Part shown: positions 12,749 through 28,026 of the stretch, piece after piece | Position numbering within the stretch: the first letter of the stretch is position 1 | How the letters are laid out: each line of letters begins with the position of its first letter | Assembly (NCBI RefSeq): GCF_964199755.1 | Contig: NC_133897.1 | Span: forward strand, 134,544,125 to 134,608,124 | DNA length: 64,000 bases | Direction: 5' to 3' | From: Larus michahellis | Taxonomy: Eukaryota; Chordata; Aves; Charadriiformes; Laridae | The notes under the pieces: model-generated | What the model was told of the DNA's origin: nothing | Database searches by the model: none | Seen by the model: only the letters and a program-made list of their open reading frames with translations | Position numbers and translations under genes: made by a program

Positions 12749-13237
12749 TTGATGTTCAAGAAGACAAAATCCAGGAGAGGATTCTGGACAGGAGTCCCAG
12801 TCCTGCCTGCAAGGATAGCTCAGCTGGGGAGCTGTGGGGAGGGAGACAGCAATCACAGTTTTGTAACTAGTTTCTCAGGTACATCTCCCCCCATTTGTGA
12901 GTGTAGCGACCTGGCTTCAGAGCGTTCCCTGGTCACAGCACACCGGCTGGCACAAATCCTATTCCCAGCCACAGCCACCGCCTCCCTGACACCGCTCAGA
13001 GGCTTCCTTCCAGGCTGTAGCTTCCCCTCCCCTTCCTGCGGGCTAGGCCTTGGCTCGGCTACCAGTCTGCCAGGTAAACCTTGGCAAGTCCTGTTCGTGT
13101 CAGTCTGTTCTCCCAGCAGAAAGAAAAGTGTAGCACTGATGTCAGCGGTGAAAATACTTCAAAGTCTGCTAAGAAGAATGCTGTTACACAAAGGCTTCAG
13201 AAATGGAAGCTGTAGAACAGTAGTTAGAAATGTTTAG
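12749..13237 (+). other. 162-codon open frame, coding status doubtful
   Basis: This is the longest frame outside repeats in the left flank. The product is rich in Ser, Pro, Leu and Gly with no recognised domain, signal peptide or membrane segment. It overlaps a locally GC-richer stretch (about 12780-13100), which lowers stop-codon frequency and can make such frames by chance. No promoter or splice context supports it. Most likely non-coding. Confidence 0.15.
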
Positions 13238-16200
13238 CCCTCATTTGGGAAAGGCAGGGATTGCAATCCAAGAGAGGAAAAATGAACACCATTGACAGCA
13301 GAAAGCCACATGTCAGGACAGAGAGGCTAGAAGGCAATTAACTCAGTCCTTCTTCACAAGGTACTGGAAACAAGCTAGCCTGGAAGTACTGTTCAAAATA
13401 CATATTCCCTGGAGTCATTCATTCACTTCATTCTACATTGAGCCAGCTAAATTTTAGTTTTATACAGTAAGTAAAAGCAAATAAAGGATTAAAGGAGTGT
13501 TGTGGGGTTTTTTTCTAAGACTTTTGTCTACCAAGTTCCATGTCCTCAAAACACTTACTTGAGTGCAAAAGTTTCAGAGATAGCCACGAGAAGTAAACCA
13601 GCAAAGATCATGCAGAAGCTTCAAAGAACAACCGGGCTCTAAACTGACAAAGCAATCATCAAAACTAAGCCAGAATAATAATAAAAGTAACATCATCTAC
13701 CAGTTAAGACTGTACTCAAGTCAGAGCTAAACCTCCCTCACCTTCAACACTTTGGGTTATAAATAAATGCAACATTTACACCCTGGCTGCTTTAGTCTTC
13801 TAGAGTAAAGAATCTTATAGAGCCAGACACTAGTACATAATTACTCTAATTTCCTCTTAACACATAATTAACACTTCCTATGCCTAACTAAAACCAACTA
13901 AACCCGTCACCCACTATGCTGCTTACAATCCCGATGGCCTCTCTCATAAGGGCGGATGCCTGTATATTAGTAGACCATTTGTATAAAGAAAAGCTTCAGC
14001 CAATTTTTCTTTCTACTTTCACAAAAATGTATTTCAGTAGTAGGAGGGAATAGCAAAGAAAAAAAAATCAGGTTAAGAAAAGGTTGTTAAAATTATAAAA
14101 TCAGGATTGGCACAAAAAAGCGCCAGTATTAAATCTACTAAACTTATTCTCTTACAGTCCAGATGCGTTAAATAATACCTGGCAAAAGAAGTTAAACAAA
14201 AAAAAAGAGTCTATCTGTTTCTCAAACTAAAACTAGAGATGCTTAGAGCCTTCTTTGAATCCCATTTTCCTACTTGCCTTGACTCACTGTGTCTTATTTC
14301 TTTCTATCTTGGAGGCCTCATTATAATGATGTGTGATATACAGTATTACTATCAAAAATTTAAACATGCATTGTGCTGAAATTATTAGGTACTACTGTGA
14401 TATTCTATACATGAGATATTCAGAGTCACCCGGACTTGAAAACTTCAACTTGATTTTATTGTGCAATAAAAAAAAAAAAAAAGAGCATAAAATTGTGGAT
14501 AAACAGACACCATCAGATATGTCGGAGTGTGGAAATCCTCGCATCGCTCCTAACAATGTGCAGCGGGAGTGGAAATGTCCCTGAGGCGGCTGCAGGGCCT
14601 GGGCAGCACACGTTCACCCACCGACGGCCAGCACTCCAGGCAGACTCCAAAGCCTAGTTAAATGGTACAGAACCCCTCTGGCTGCCGGAGCAACCGGGGA
14701 CAGGAAGCATGCAAAGCATGTGGCATGCTGGCTAGTGAAACTGGATTTACAGCCTCTCGGCGCTGCCAAAACAGTGCTAAGCAAGTGAAGAGTAACACTG
14801 CTGCTTACACCTCCCGCTGCTCCCTTCCCCTCCTCTACCCTAGATTTTACTTTGCATGTGGCTTATTCCCCACATACACCCCACGGCCCTACGACTGTAC
14901 ACTCCCTAATTTCTCATCTTCCTCCAACCAAGCACCTACTTATTTCATAATAAAAGATATTTGGTGCAATGAGCATGAAGAAATACTTAGCAGATAAAAA
15001 ACTGCTTTTGTGGAGTTTTTTTATCTTCGGAAAAATAATTCAGGGAAAATTTCTTACAGCTCTGAACTTTAAAAATTTGCTTTTATTTGCAGTATGACCA
15101 AGGTCACAAGTACTTCAAACAAGAAGTTACCTGAAAACAATCATGGATAAAGCTGGTGTGATCACTTACATACAGACTGGAAAATGATGGGAGCTTTGTG
15201 CAGAAAACGGTTTCTGAATGTCCTTGTTCTTTCCTAGCACTTGCAATTCATGAGCTTAGTACTTGATTTTTCAGACTCTTCAGTCACGAAAAACTGCACC
15301 ATGTAAGAGCCTCCTCACATCTAAACCCATAATTAGGCAGGGTGAAAATATTTTCGGCATCCTAGATGCCTGCAGTAGTCTGGTATGGTACAAAAGCTTT
15401 TAGGAAAAACAAGTATGCAAAGAAGAGTGTGAACTTCACCAAAGAGAACTGGCACAATCACGTTAAAAGATCCCTGAAGACAAAGAAATTACCACTGTAA
15501 CTTAACAGCTAATGAAACTAGTTGAGCCGAACATTTTGACTGGGATTTGGGAAATTAAAATTTTGTTTGCTTCTAAGCTTAACTGTTTTCAGATTCCTAT
15601 TCCCTGTCTGCTCTGCAGTTTCCTAATCTAAACTAAAATCGGGATCTTCTCCCTGCCTTAGACTTTGGCACAGCTTCAGTAAGGAGCAACGTGCAGAGAT
15701 TTTCTCACCTACAGTTCTGTGAAAAGGAGAGTCTTCGGGAAACGCGAGATGAAAGGAACAGTTTGAACAAAACCCGTGCATCCAGCTCCCTAGGCATGAG
15801 CAAACCAGTTGTGCAAAGCAGGGATACCACTTTGCTCAGAACTGACAGTAAGCCCTACCTAATTATACAAAAAACACATGGGTCCCAGTCCTCAGGAGAG
15901 CTGAGATCCAGATGCCAAACAGGCAGAAGCAGTGGAGTCCACAAAAGGTGTGTGAAGTCCTACCATCCCTCTACCTGAGCACTTTTTCTGCTAAGGTTAG
16001 GTGACTTGCCATTTCGTGTGCTGCATTAGTCCAAGTTCCCTTGTGAAACACATAACACCCACCAACACCATTCTCAATTTCACTCTGGGTGGCCAGATGT
16101 CTTTAAACAAGGCGTACCTGAAGCGCCTGCATGTAGTAACTTCTGCTGAGTTACAGAGGCTCCAGAACTGCCCTCAACAAATCTCTCACACAGTACAGCA

Positions 16201-17263
16201 TATGCTTTAAAGGAAGAAAAAACCCCAAACCTCAATTTAGAAATGACCACTGACAAAGAATCTGGCACACCACTGGTTAAATATTCCAGTGTCTAATTAT
16301 CTTCTATTAAAATTGTTTGCTTAAAGCCAAAATTTATCTGGCTTCAATTTCAAGACACTTCATCCTATTATAGCTTTCTTAGATCAAAGAATTCTCTATT
16401 ATCAAACTACATTTCTCCATGGAGGTAATTATAGGTAGATACTAATTTCGTAACCATGTCTGCCTTTAAACTGAGTAAGTTACGCTCTCTGAGTATTATA
16501 AGGCATGTGCTTGATTTTTGGCACGAGAACTGGATACTGCATTTGGCACTAGTGTAAGCACTACTGGAACAAAAGTAGTATTACCTCCCCCATACCATTT
16601 GATATTCCCTTTTTAATGCATCCAAGAATTGCATTTGGCCAAGTGGGAGCTTATGTTCAGCTCAGCTGACCATCCATCACGTCTCCTAACTTTCTCTCAA
16701 AACACTGACTCTTGGGATAGGCTCCCATTCCCTTTCCAGATGTATGACTTTACACTTGGTGACAGTGAAACAGGCTGTATGAGCAAAAAAACGGAATACC
16801 AATTAACTGTAAAGCCTATAAACCTTAGCATGCCTGAAAACTTGTTAGCGTTTCAAAGCATCTCCTGTTGCTTCTCCAATAGCTATTAGGTAAAGCTTCT
16901 GGCTGCAGTTCTGAGGAAAAAAAGGAAGATGTTGGTCATTCTGAAAGAGGATAAGAGTTCATAGAAATTTTGTTCCAGCATGTGTCAGCAGCTGGCAGTT
17001 ATGGACAGTAAGAAAATAACAGCATGTTTGCAAAAACCTGAACTTTATCATAGAATGTTGACAAAGGATCTGCATTATTTATTGTTTAGAGACCAACTGA
17101 TTGTCTTCATCAGTACATTTTTAACTCAAATTACCTCATAAATGCTCCAGAATGTACTATTCATTTATTGAATAAATGGATCGTGCCTCTTTTCCAGTGC
17201 AAATTTTGACCCTAACTATCAGATCATGAGCTGTTTCTGTAATTGCCTACTATGGGACACGCC

Positions 17264-17309
17264 TGAAGAGCGTGTGTGACTGTGAAGAGCGTGTGCGAGA
17301 GTGAAGAGC
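17264..17309. repeat. Short tandem repeat, 19-bp unit
   Basis: The unit TGAAGAGCGTGTGTGACTG at 17264-17282 is repeated with few changes at 17283-17301 and begins a third time at 17302-17309. It is unique in the flank and has no evident function. Confidence 0.85.
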
Positions 17310-20300
17310 AAATCCTGAAAGCTATGTTTAGTATAGAAGGTGACCAACTACGCAGAATTACCAGCTTAAACACAGCTACACTTCAATATTAGTTGGCACA
17401 CTATGTATTAACATCTTGCAGCTGTTATCTGAAAGTATTTCAGAGGCAGGTAAGACAAGTACCATGAAAACCAAATTAACTAAATTCTCCTCACTAACAC
17501 TTTAGTGCATGTATTCCTTTAAACAGAATCTGTGACTTTTGGGGCATCCTTATCAGATAAAAAAGGTCCTAAGCACTAATTACCTTCATGAGTTAATCTT
17601 TTATTCTCTATACCTACCATAGAAAGTTTGCTATCCATTTGCACGGCTTCATTATACACAACATGCTTTTCTGTTAAGAATATACTAGAACATGCGTATG
17701 AACCAATAACCGAAAACCTTGTAGCAAAGTAATGGAAGAACTCTACCAATGGAAAAAAAAAAACAAACCAGGATACTTAAGTCAACAAAACTCTCCTCAC
17801 GTACGTCCCCCTGATATCTGAATTTCATTGCCCACTGGTGGTTTTAAACTGAAAAGAGTCAGATTGTACTCTTACAAGATCAGGAACTGAGGTTTCCCAT
17901 TAATAGTGCAAAGTGATTATTATAATTTTCACCATAGGATTTTTTTCCTTTCCATCCAGCAACTTTATGAAAAATTCTTTTTCCTTGAAAATCATACTGC
18001 TTATCACTTTACAAAGATGCCTAACAAATGAAGTACGTTTATGGTTTTCACCTCATTCACTCATTAAACCCTTTTCAAGCATGTATCAGTAGTCTAATTA
18101 CTTGCACTGAACAGCTGTAAAGAACTGCTAAGCTCTTCTGATTTAGTGCAGTTATTAGCTTAAATGGACAAAGGTGTTGGTACTTTCATATTTACACATA
18201 AGAAGCTGTGTTACTAGGTTTTGGAGCTCAATGTACAATAGGGGAATTGCCACTTTAGGTTTCAGAACTCTGGAAACATGGACCAATCTGACACTCGGCT
18301 CTTTTGCCAATGTCCTAACCCATGAACAAACAAAAGCACACAACAATTTTCCATTAAGCCATTATCATAATTTCCTGAGTTATTTAAAAACAAAACTAGT
18401 TTTTGATAAACTAGCATCGCTGTTAAAAAGTTGTTTTAAACTAAAGTCCAGAAATAAGCTTTTGTACAAATTGGAAAAAAAATAATCAATGCCAGTGATT
18501 TTTAAATGGTGAAGTTGGTGACGTATGTAAACACAGCTTGCCTGTTACAGAGAAAGGCATTTCAGTCAGAGCAGATGTGACTTGATCTATTGTGCCAAAT
18601 GTCTCAGCAGGCTAAGGCTCCTTCAGTGAAGTGCTCGCAAGACAAGTCGACAATCTGAAGGTAAGCTGAGTTACGCATTTTACCAGTCCCTGGGCTTCTA
18701 ATCTGTGCTCTGCTAGACCTACACATTATCAACAATTGTTCACATCCTCATGAATCCTGTGGTCTCCACTTCTATAAGTATCTGAAATAGAACACTGCAA
18801 ACAAATTACACAGAGCTGAGTAGTTATCTAGAATGTGGAAAACAATTTGCTATTTTGTGAAGTATTTCATGTTTCCTTTGGTAAAAAGTACCTGAAGGTG
18901 TTCAGAGCTGGAAGTAATTATTATGATTTTCAAACGAGGATCTTAAAATGTTAAGAACCAATTTACCCTTATCTCTTCTTTACACAGAAAAATCTCCTCA
19001 CACAGCTTTCTGGTGCGCTACAACTGAGTTGGAATCCTGTCATTCAACAGCATACAGCTCAGTTTGTCATTTACTGTCCCTTTAATCACAACAAAAACAA
19101 ATAATTATTGCCACTCAAAAACTAATCTGCTACCTGCACGAATCCTTCCAAACGTTCTTCCTCCAACTGAAGGTGAAACAGTGTTATATATATGCTGCTA
19201 TTTCAAACTATACATGGGTCTTTCAAACAGGTTACTCCAAAGTTAACTTGACAACCACCACCACTAGAGAAGAGGACCCCAAAGAGACCAATTGAGATGA
19301 CACACTGTTTTGTGCAAGACGGCTTTATTACCAGACCAGAGTTTGAAAGATTGCAGCTGAGCATCTGAATCTGAAAGAGGAAAAAAAAAAGAGTATCATT
19401 AGCTAGGTGTAGATCTGAAACTTTGGCCACCCAAAGAATTAATATATTCCTACAGTTTATTATTTGGGTTGCAAATACTAATATTTTACTTCAGCAGATT
19501 TAAGACTTCAGTAGTCTTGCACACAATAATTAGCTTCTATATTAACATCTCTTTACTCAAAACACAGATTTAAAGTGCAGATTTAACTGGATAAACATTT
19601 CTACATTGAACTATTGGCACCTATTTTCCTATTTGTCTAAAAGTGTATTGGGGAAAGCTTCACGTTTAAAGACATACTGAGCCATTGTGCACATTCTAAG
19701 TTTTGCTGTAGTAACTCTATTTTCAGCACATTTCAGGGACTGTTTACAAAAATGAGAGCAAAAAGAAGACTTGAGACCAGTTTTACAGTTCCTGTAAAAT
19801 TTGCTTGAGAGCTAGTGAAATTCAGTATCTTGCCAATACTGAATTGTCAAAATGCAATATTGAGTACTATGCTCTTTTCCCCCAATCTATACATGAAGGA
19901 ATCGGTACTGGAAGTCTTTTTTTTTTTTTTTTCAAAAATTTATTTGAGATTACCACTTAAGTAATAAGAAATAAAGACAAATGGTAGGAAACCTATATAT
20001 AGGGAAGAGGAATAAATATTAATCTTCAGATACACAGCCCTTCAGAATGACAGGACTTAAAGAGTACTGCCAATATCTCACCTGAACTCACTGCTCTAGT
20101 AGCCCATTACTTCAGCAGAAACTTCAACATTATTCTATTTTCTACACGTAGGTTACTTGCATTTTAAACATGCACTCTATTCAGAGCAGTAGGAAAGCAG
20201 CAGAAATAAAAAGTGCAGGAGATGAGAACAATCAGTTATTTTAGCTTTACACCAGAGGTTTGTTTGAAGTCCAAGCAGAATAACTAACTGCTTATAAGCA

Positions 20301-22278
20301 TAAAATAAGAAACTAGAAGGTCAATTCCTAAACTGAAAGATGGAGTAAAGTCCTGACGTCTGCTACCTACATGGGATGCTGAGCTAGAAGTCCCATGAAA
20401 AACACGAGCAACCAGCTGAATACTCCTAGTTTCTCTGCCAATATACAACTCCTCACAGGCATTTATAGCCACTGCAACAGTGAACTGGAAGCTTCTCTTC
20501 TGTAGGATGGCTCCTGAAAACTCAAGACCACCAGTATGCTTCTAATGTTTGTCAGTGAAGATGGAGGAGAAAGGATCTCCACTGACAGCAAAGCTGCAGG
20601 TTTTCAATTAAAAACAGCAGTTTCCATCTTATGCTCAGAAACCAGATTGGAGCATAAAATAAAAGTAGTTCTGTTTAATCTTGGTTATGAAGCCTTATGC
20701 ACTAACTTAAGGGGAACATCTGCCAGTACTGAACCTGTAACAGTTTGTGCCATGAGCAGCAAAATTTCTACAAGAATGCTAGTATATTATAACATCACCC
20801 CAGGCACCAAACATTACCGCAATTTTGCTCCTGAAAGTTAACCACTTCTTCCCATAGCTGGGCTAAAAAGCTTTAGAACACTGTCCTCGGTATGCAATGA
20901 TTTTCCTAAAGTGCATGTTTCCACATGCCAATGCTTTAAAACTCCGCTGCTTCACAGCTGAAGACAACACAGCAACATGCAAGAAGTTTGGAGGAGTGGA
21001 AACTGAGGAAGAACAGCCTACAAAAAAGCTTCAAGAAAATAAAGCTGTCAGTCAAATGGAAAGATATTTCATAGGTCTCCTTTAGCTCCTTGGACAGACA
21101 GCAGAGCTCCACGAGCTCAACTTACTCTGCCTTCTTGGCTATAAAACATTTTTACAAGGTTTAAAAAAAAAAAAAAAAAAGAGAGACTTCTCTCCCTCCA
21201 GAAAGTTCATAAAGTCACATCACTACTCACTATTTTTTTTATGAACCAATCCTCTGAAAGTTAGGAATTCCTACGTAAAGCACACATACGATTACTTAAA
21301 AAAAAAAACAGAAAAAAATAAACCCAACAAAAAACCCGAAACAGACAAACCAAAAAAACCTTCTTGTCTTTGGAGGAATCAGTTTGGGGAAAACTGGGTC
21401 TTTGCCTGTTATTCTTTCCAAGCACCCTAACGCAATGAAGTTTTCTAAAATTCCGGCATATTTATCATACCAAAAAGGCATTTATCCTTGACTGAAAAGA
21501 AGATACAGGCAACACCAAAGCTAGTTTAGTGTGTAAAAAAGGTGAAAAATGCAATGGGAAGTACAACTACTCTGAAAAAACAGTTTTGGCTTTAAATGGC
21601 AGAGACTTCTCATCAAAGCAGAAACAGCAGAGTAACTACAACAGATGATAAAACAGATTGTCTGAACTAAGATACTAACTTCAGGGCACAGCTGTCACTG
21701 ACAAACTGCTTTAAGTGTTAATAAAGTTTCCCATTTCTAAAGGATGGACTATTCAAATGGGCAAAGCAGTCTTTCAGAGTTACCATCTTGGTCATGTTAA
21801 TGTTAAAATGGTCTAAATTGATAATTTAGTTTCTCACAATCCTAAACAGGCTTTTATAGCAGAAATCAGACAATCTGAAAAAACACTGCACTTGCAATCA
21901 CAAGACTTTGATCATACTGAGAATTCATTTATAAGGGCTGAAAATTTTAACCAAGATCTCAGCTCTTCCCATCATAAAACCCAAATAAGGTTTTAAAACA
22001 AGTTATTGGTAAATTCAAAATAAGTTATCGATAAATGTTTATACTTCCTAAACATATTAGCTATAATTAAGATTTAATTTCTTCACAAACATTTTAGTTT
22101 TAGTAAGACCTTAAAAATAAAATCAGAACACTGTATTGTCCGAGTAGCTTAATACTGTAGGCATCACCCGAGCATGAGTGAATATATATTAAACATGAAA
22201 GTTCAACCAATAATGGCAGCGGCCTACATAGCAGAGAGAGAACAGCGCACAGTATTAACTGATGGTAATATCTCACCA

Positions 22279-26603
<4,325 letters not shown>

Positions 26604-26613
26604 GGTCAGCGCC

Positions 26614-26626
26614 GGAAGAGAGAGGG
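26614..26626 (-). promoter_or_regulatory. RPL7: RPL7 5' TOP tract / probable transcription start
   Basis: On the minus strand the tract CCCTCTCTCTTCC lies about 10-22 nt before the ATG. Ribosomal protein mRNAs normally begin with a C followed by a pyrimidine run (TOP), which places them under mTOR/LARP1 translational control. Transcription therefore probably starts within this tract, leaving a 5' UTR of only about 20 nt. Confidence 0.75.
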
Positions 26627-27090
26627 CGCGCGCCTGCGCAGGTCCGACGTAACCCCTCTGCCGGCGCAAGCAGGCCCTCCGCGCCGGCAGGACCCGGGGG
26701 TGTGGCGTCCGCGGCGGTGCCTGACCACGGTGAGGGCGAGAGGGTGGCTTGGGAGCGCCTGAGGTGAGAGTGGCGGGAGCCGCCCTCCGCCCGGCGGCAC
26801 CGCGACCGGGTGCGGCTATATCCCGAGCAGGGAGCGGGAGCGAGATTGGGGCTGGGGCCGGCTGTATCCCGGGCCTGGCGGGAGCCGCTCCGCCGTCAGA
26901 CCCGCCCCGCCCCGTGCTGTGTGGTGAACGCTATGGGTTCGAGTCACGGCTGTATCGACGTTGATTTTTGTAAAATAGTGCCACTTGACGCTAACACGGA
27001 AGCTTGCGCTACTCGATCTCATTAAAACCCACTTATTATAAAAGGGGGTAATTAAGACGAGCACGCAAACGTGCAATGAAACGCCTGCCT

Positions 27091-27140
27091 CAAGATGGCG
27101 CCCCGGCGGGCGGGCCGCAGCGCACCCTGGGACATGTAGT
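27091..27140. promoter_or_regulatory. YY1-like and ZNF143/SBS-like motif pair
   Basis: CAAGATGGCGCC at 27091-27102 closely matches the YY1 core CAAGATGGCGGC. About 20 bp on, the minus strand of 27122-27140 reads ACTACATGTCCCAGGGTGC, close to the ACTACAATTCCCAGCATGC type of ZNF143/Staf motif. Both motifs typically sit close to transcription starts in bidirectional CpG promoters. They lie about 490 bp from the RPL7 ATG and about 230-280 bp before the RDH10 TATA box. Confidence 0.6.
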
Positions 27141-27210
27141 CCCCCACCGCCGGGGAGGCGGGGTCCGCAGGGAGCCGCCCGCCCCTCAGCGCCGCGCAGC
27201 ACCGGCCGGG

Positions 27211-27235
27211 CCCGCCGCCGCCGCCGCCGCCGCCG
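27211..27235. repeat. GCC trinucleotide repeat in the promoter region
   Basis: About eight uninterrupted CCG/GCC units lie upstream of the RDH10 TATA box. Such repeats are often length-polymorphic. Confidence 0.9.
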
Positions 27236-27256
27236 GAGAGGGGCCCCTCCCCCGGT

Positions 27257-27294
27257 GGGGCGGGGCTAGGAGGGGCCGCGGCGGGGGCGGGGGG
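27257..27294 (+). promoter_or_regulatory. G-run cluster with G-quadruplex pattern and GC boxes
   Basis: Five runs of four or more G occur within 38 bp on the plus strand, separated by short spacers, which satisfies the usual G-quadruplex pattern. Two GC-box sequences are embedded. The cluster lies about 75-110 bp before the RDH10 TATA box. Confidence 0.65.
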
Positions 27295-27368
27295 TCCCGG
27301 GAATGCGGGGCGGGCCGGGCCGGCCCGGGGGAGGGCTGGGGAGCCCGGGGGAGGGGCCCGGCCCGCCG

Positions 27369-27374
27369 TATATA
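27369..27374 (+). promoter_or_regulatory. RDH10: TATA box of RDH10
   Basis: GTATATAGGG lies in otherwise GC-rich DNA. The TATA position predicts transcription starting near 27400, giving a 5' UTR of about 340 nt before the RDH10 ATG. A TATA box inside a CpG island suits a regulated gene better than a housekeeping one. Confidence 0.7.
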
Positions 27375-27740
27375 GGGGGGCCGAGCGAGCAAGATGCTTA
27401 CTGCCAGTAGTGGGGCCGCGGGCGTGAGGGAACGGGGAGGTGGTGGCGGGTAGGTAGCGCCGTGTCCGGGCTCCGTCCTTAGAGTGTGTGACTGAGGCGG
27501 GGCGCGGAGCCCGGGTGCGAGCGGCGCGGAGAGGGGGAGCCGGGATCCCCGGGAGCGGGACTCCTTCCCTGCCCGCCCGCAGCGGGAGGTCCCGGGCAGG
27601 GGCGGCCCCAGGTGTGGGAGCCGGGCGGCCTCCGCCGCCGGGGAGGCTCTGCGCCGCGCCGGTGTCCGTCCCCTCCGGCTCCGTGGGCGGCCGTGCCGGG
27701 TCCGGTGCCGTCCCCCTCAGCGCCGTCGGGGTCCGGCAGC

Positions 27741-28026
27741 ATGAACATCCTGCTGGAGCTCTTCGTGGTGACTTTCCGAGTGCTGTGGGCGTTCGTGCTG
27801 GCCGCCGCCAAGTGGCTGGTGCGGCCCAAGGAGAAGAGCGTGGCCGGGCAGGTGTGCCTGATCACCGGGGCGGGCAGCGGCCTGGGCCGCCTCTTCGCCC
27901 TGGAGTTTGCCCGGCGCCGGGCTCTGCTGGTGCTGTGGGACATCAACACCCAGAGCAACGAGGAGACGGCGGGCATGGTGCGACACATCTACCGGGAAAT
28001 GGCTGAGGCCGCCGCCACCTCCAGAG
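27741..28026 (+). CDS. RDH10: RDH10 coding exon 1
   Basis: It encodes residues 1-95 plus one base: the hydrophobic N-terminal anchor, [10 protein letters not shown], and the glycine-rich NAD(P)-binding loop TGAGSGLG. The donor is GTAAGC. The exon lies entirely in the CpG island, and the 5' UTR extends left to about 27400. Confidence 0.97.

Larger units (their letters stand above)
8426..22278. other. Intergenic DNA downstream of RPL7, no gene seen
   Basis: No exon with homology, RNA gene or full repeat element was recognised in these 13.9 kb. The longest non-repeat frame is 162 codons (plus strand, 12749-13237) and is treated as chance. Two small tandem repeats are listed separately. A slightly GC-richer patch lies at about 14500-14700. 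Homopolymer runs occur at 14467-14483 (A), 19918-19932 (T) and 21162-21180 (A). The RPL7 3' UTR enters from the right edge. Confidence 0.55.

Noticed and set aside
12749-13237. A 162-codon frame as a possible novel gene
   Set aside because: No domain, no supporting splice or promoter signals, and locally raised GC explains its length.
26936-26952. GGTTCGAGTC, another B-box-like string
   Set aside because: The T-stem does not pair and no tRNA fold is seen; it lies in the CpG island where such strings arise by chance.
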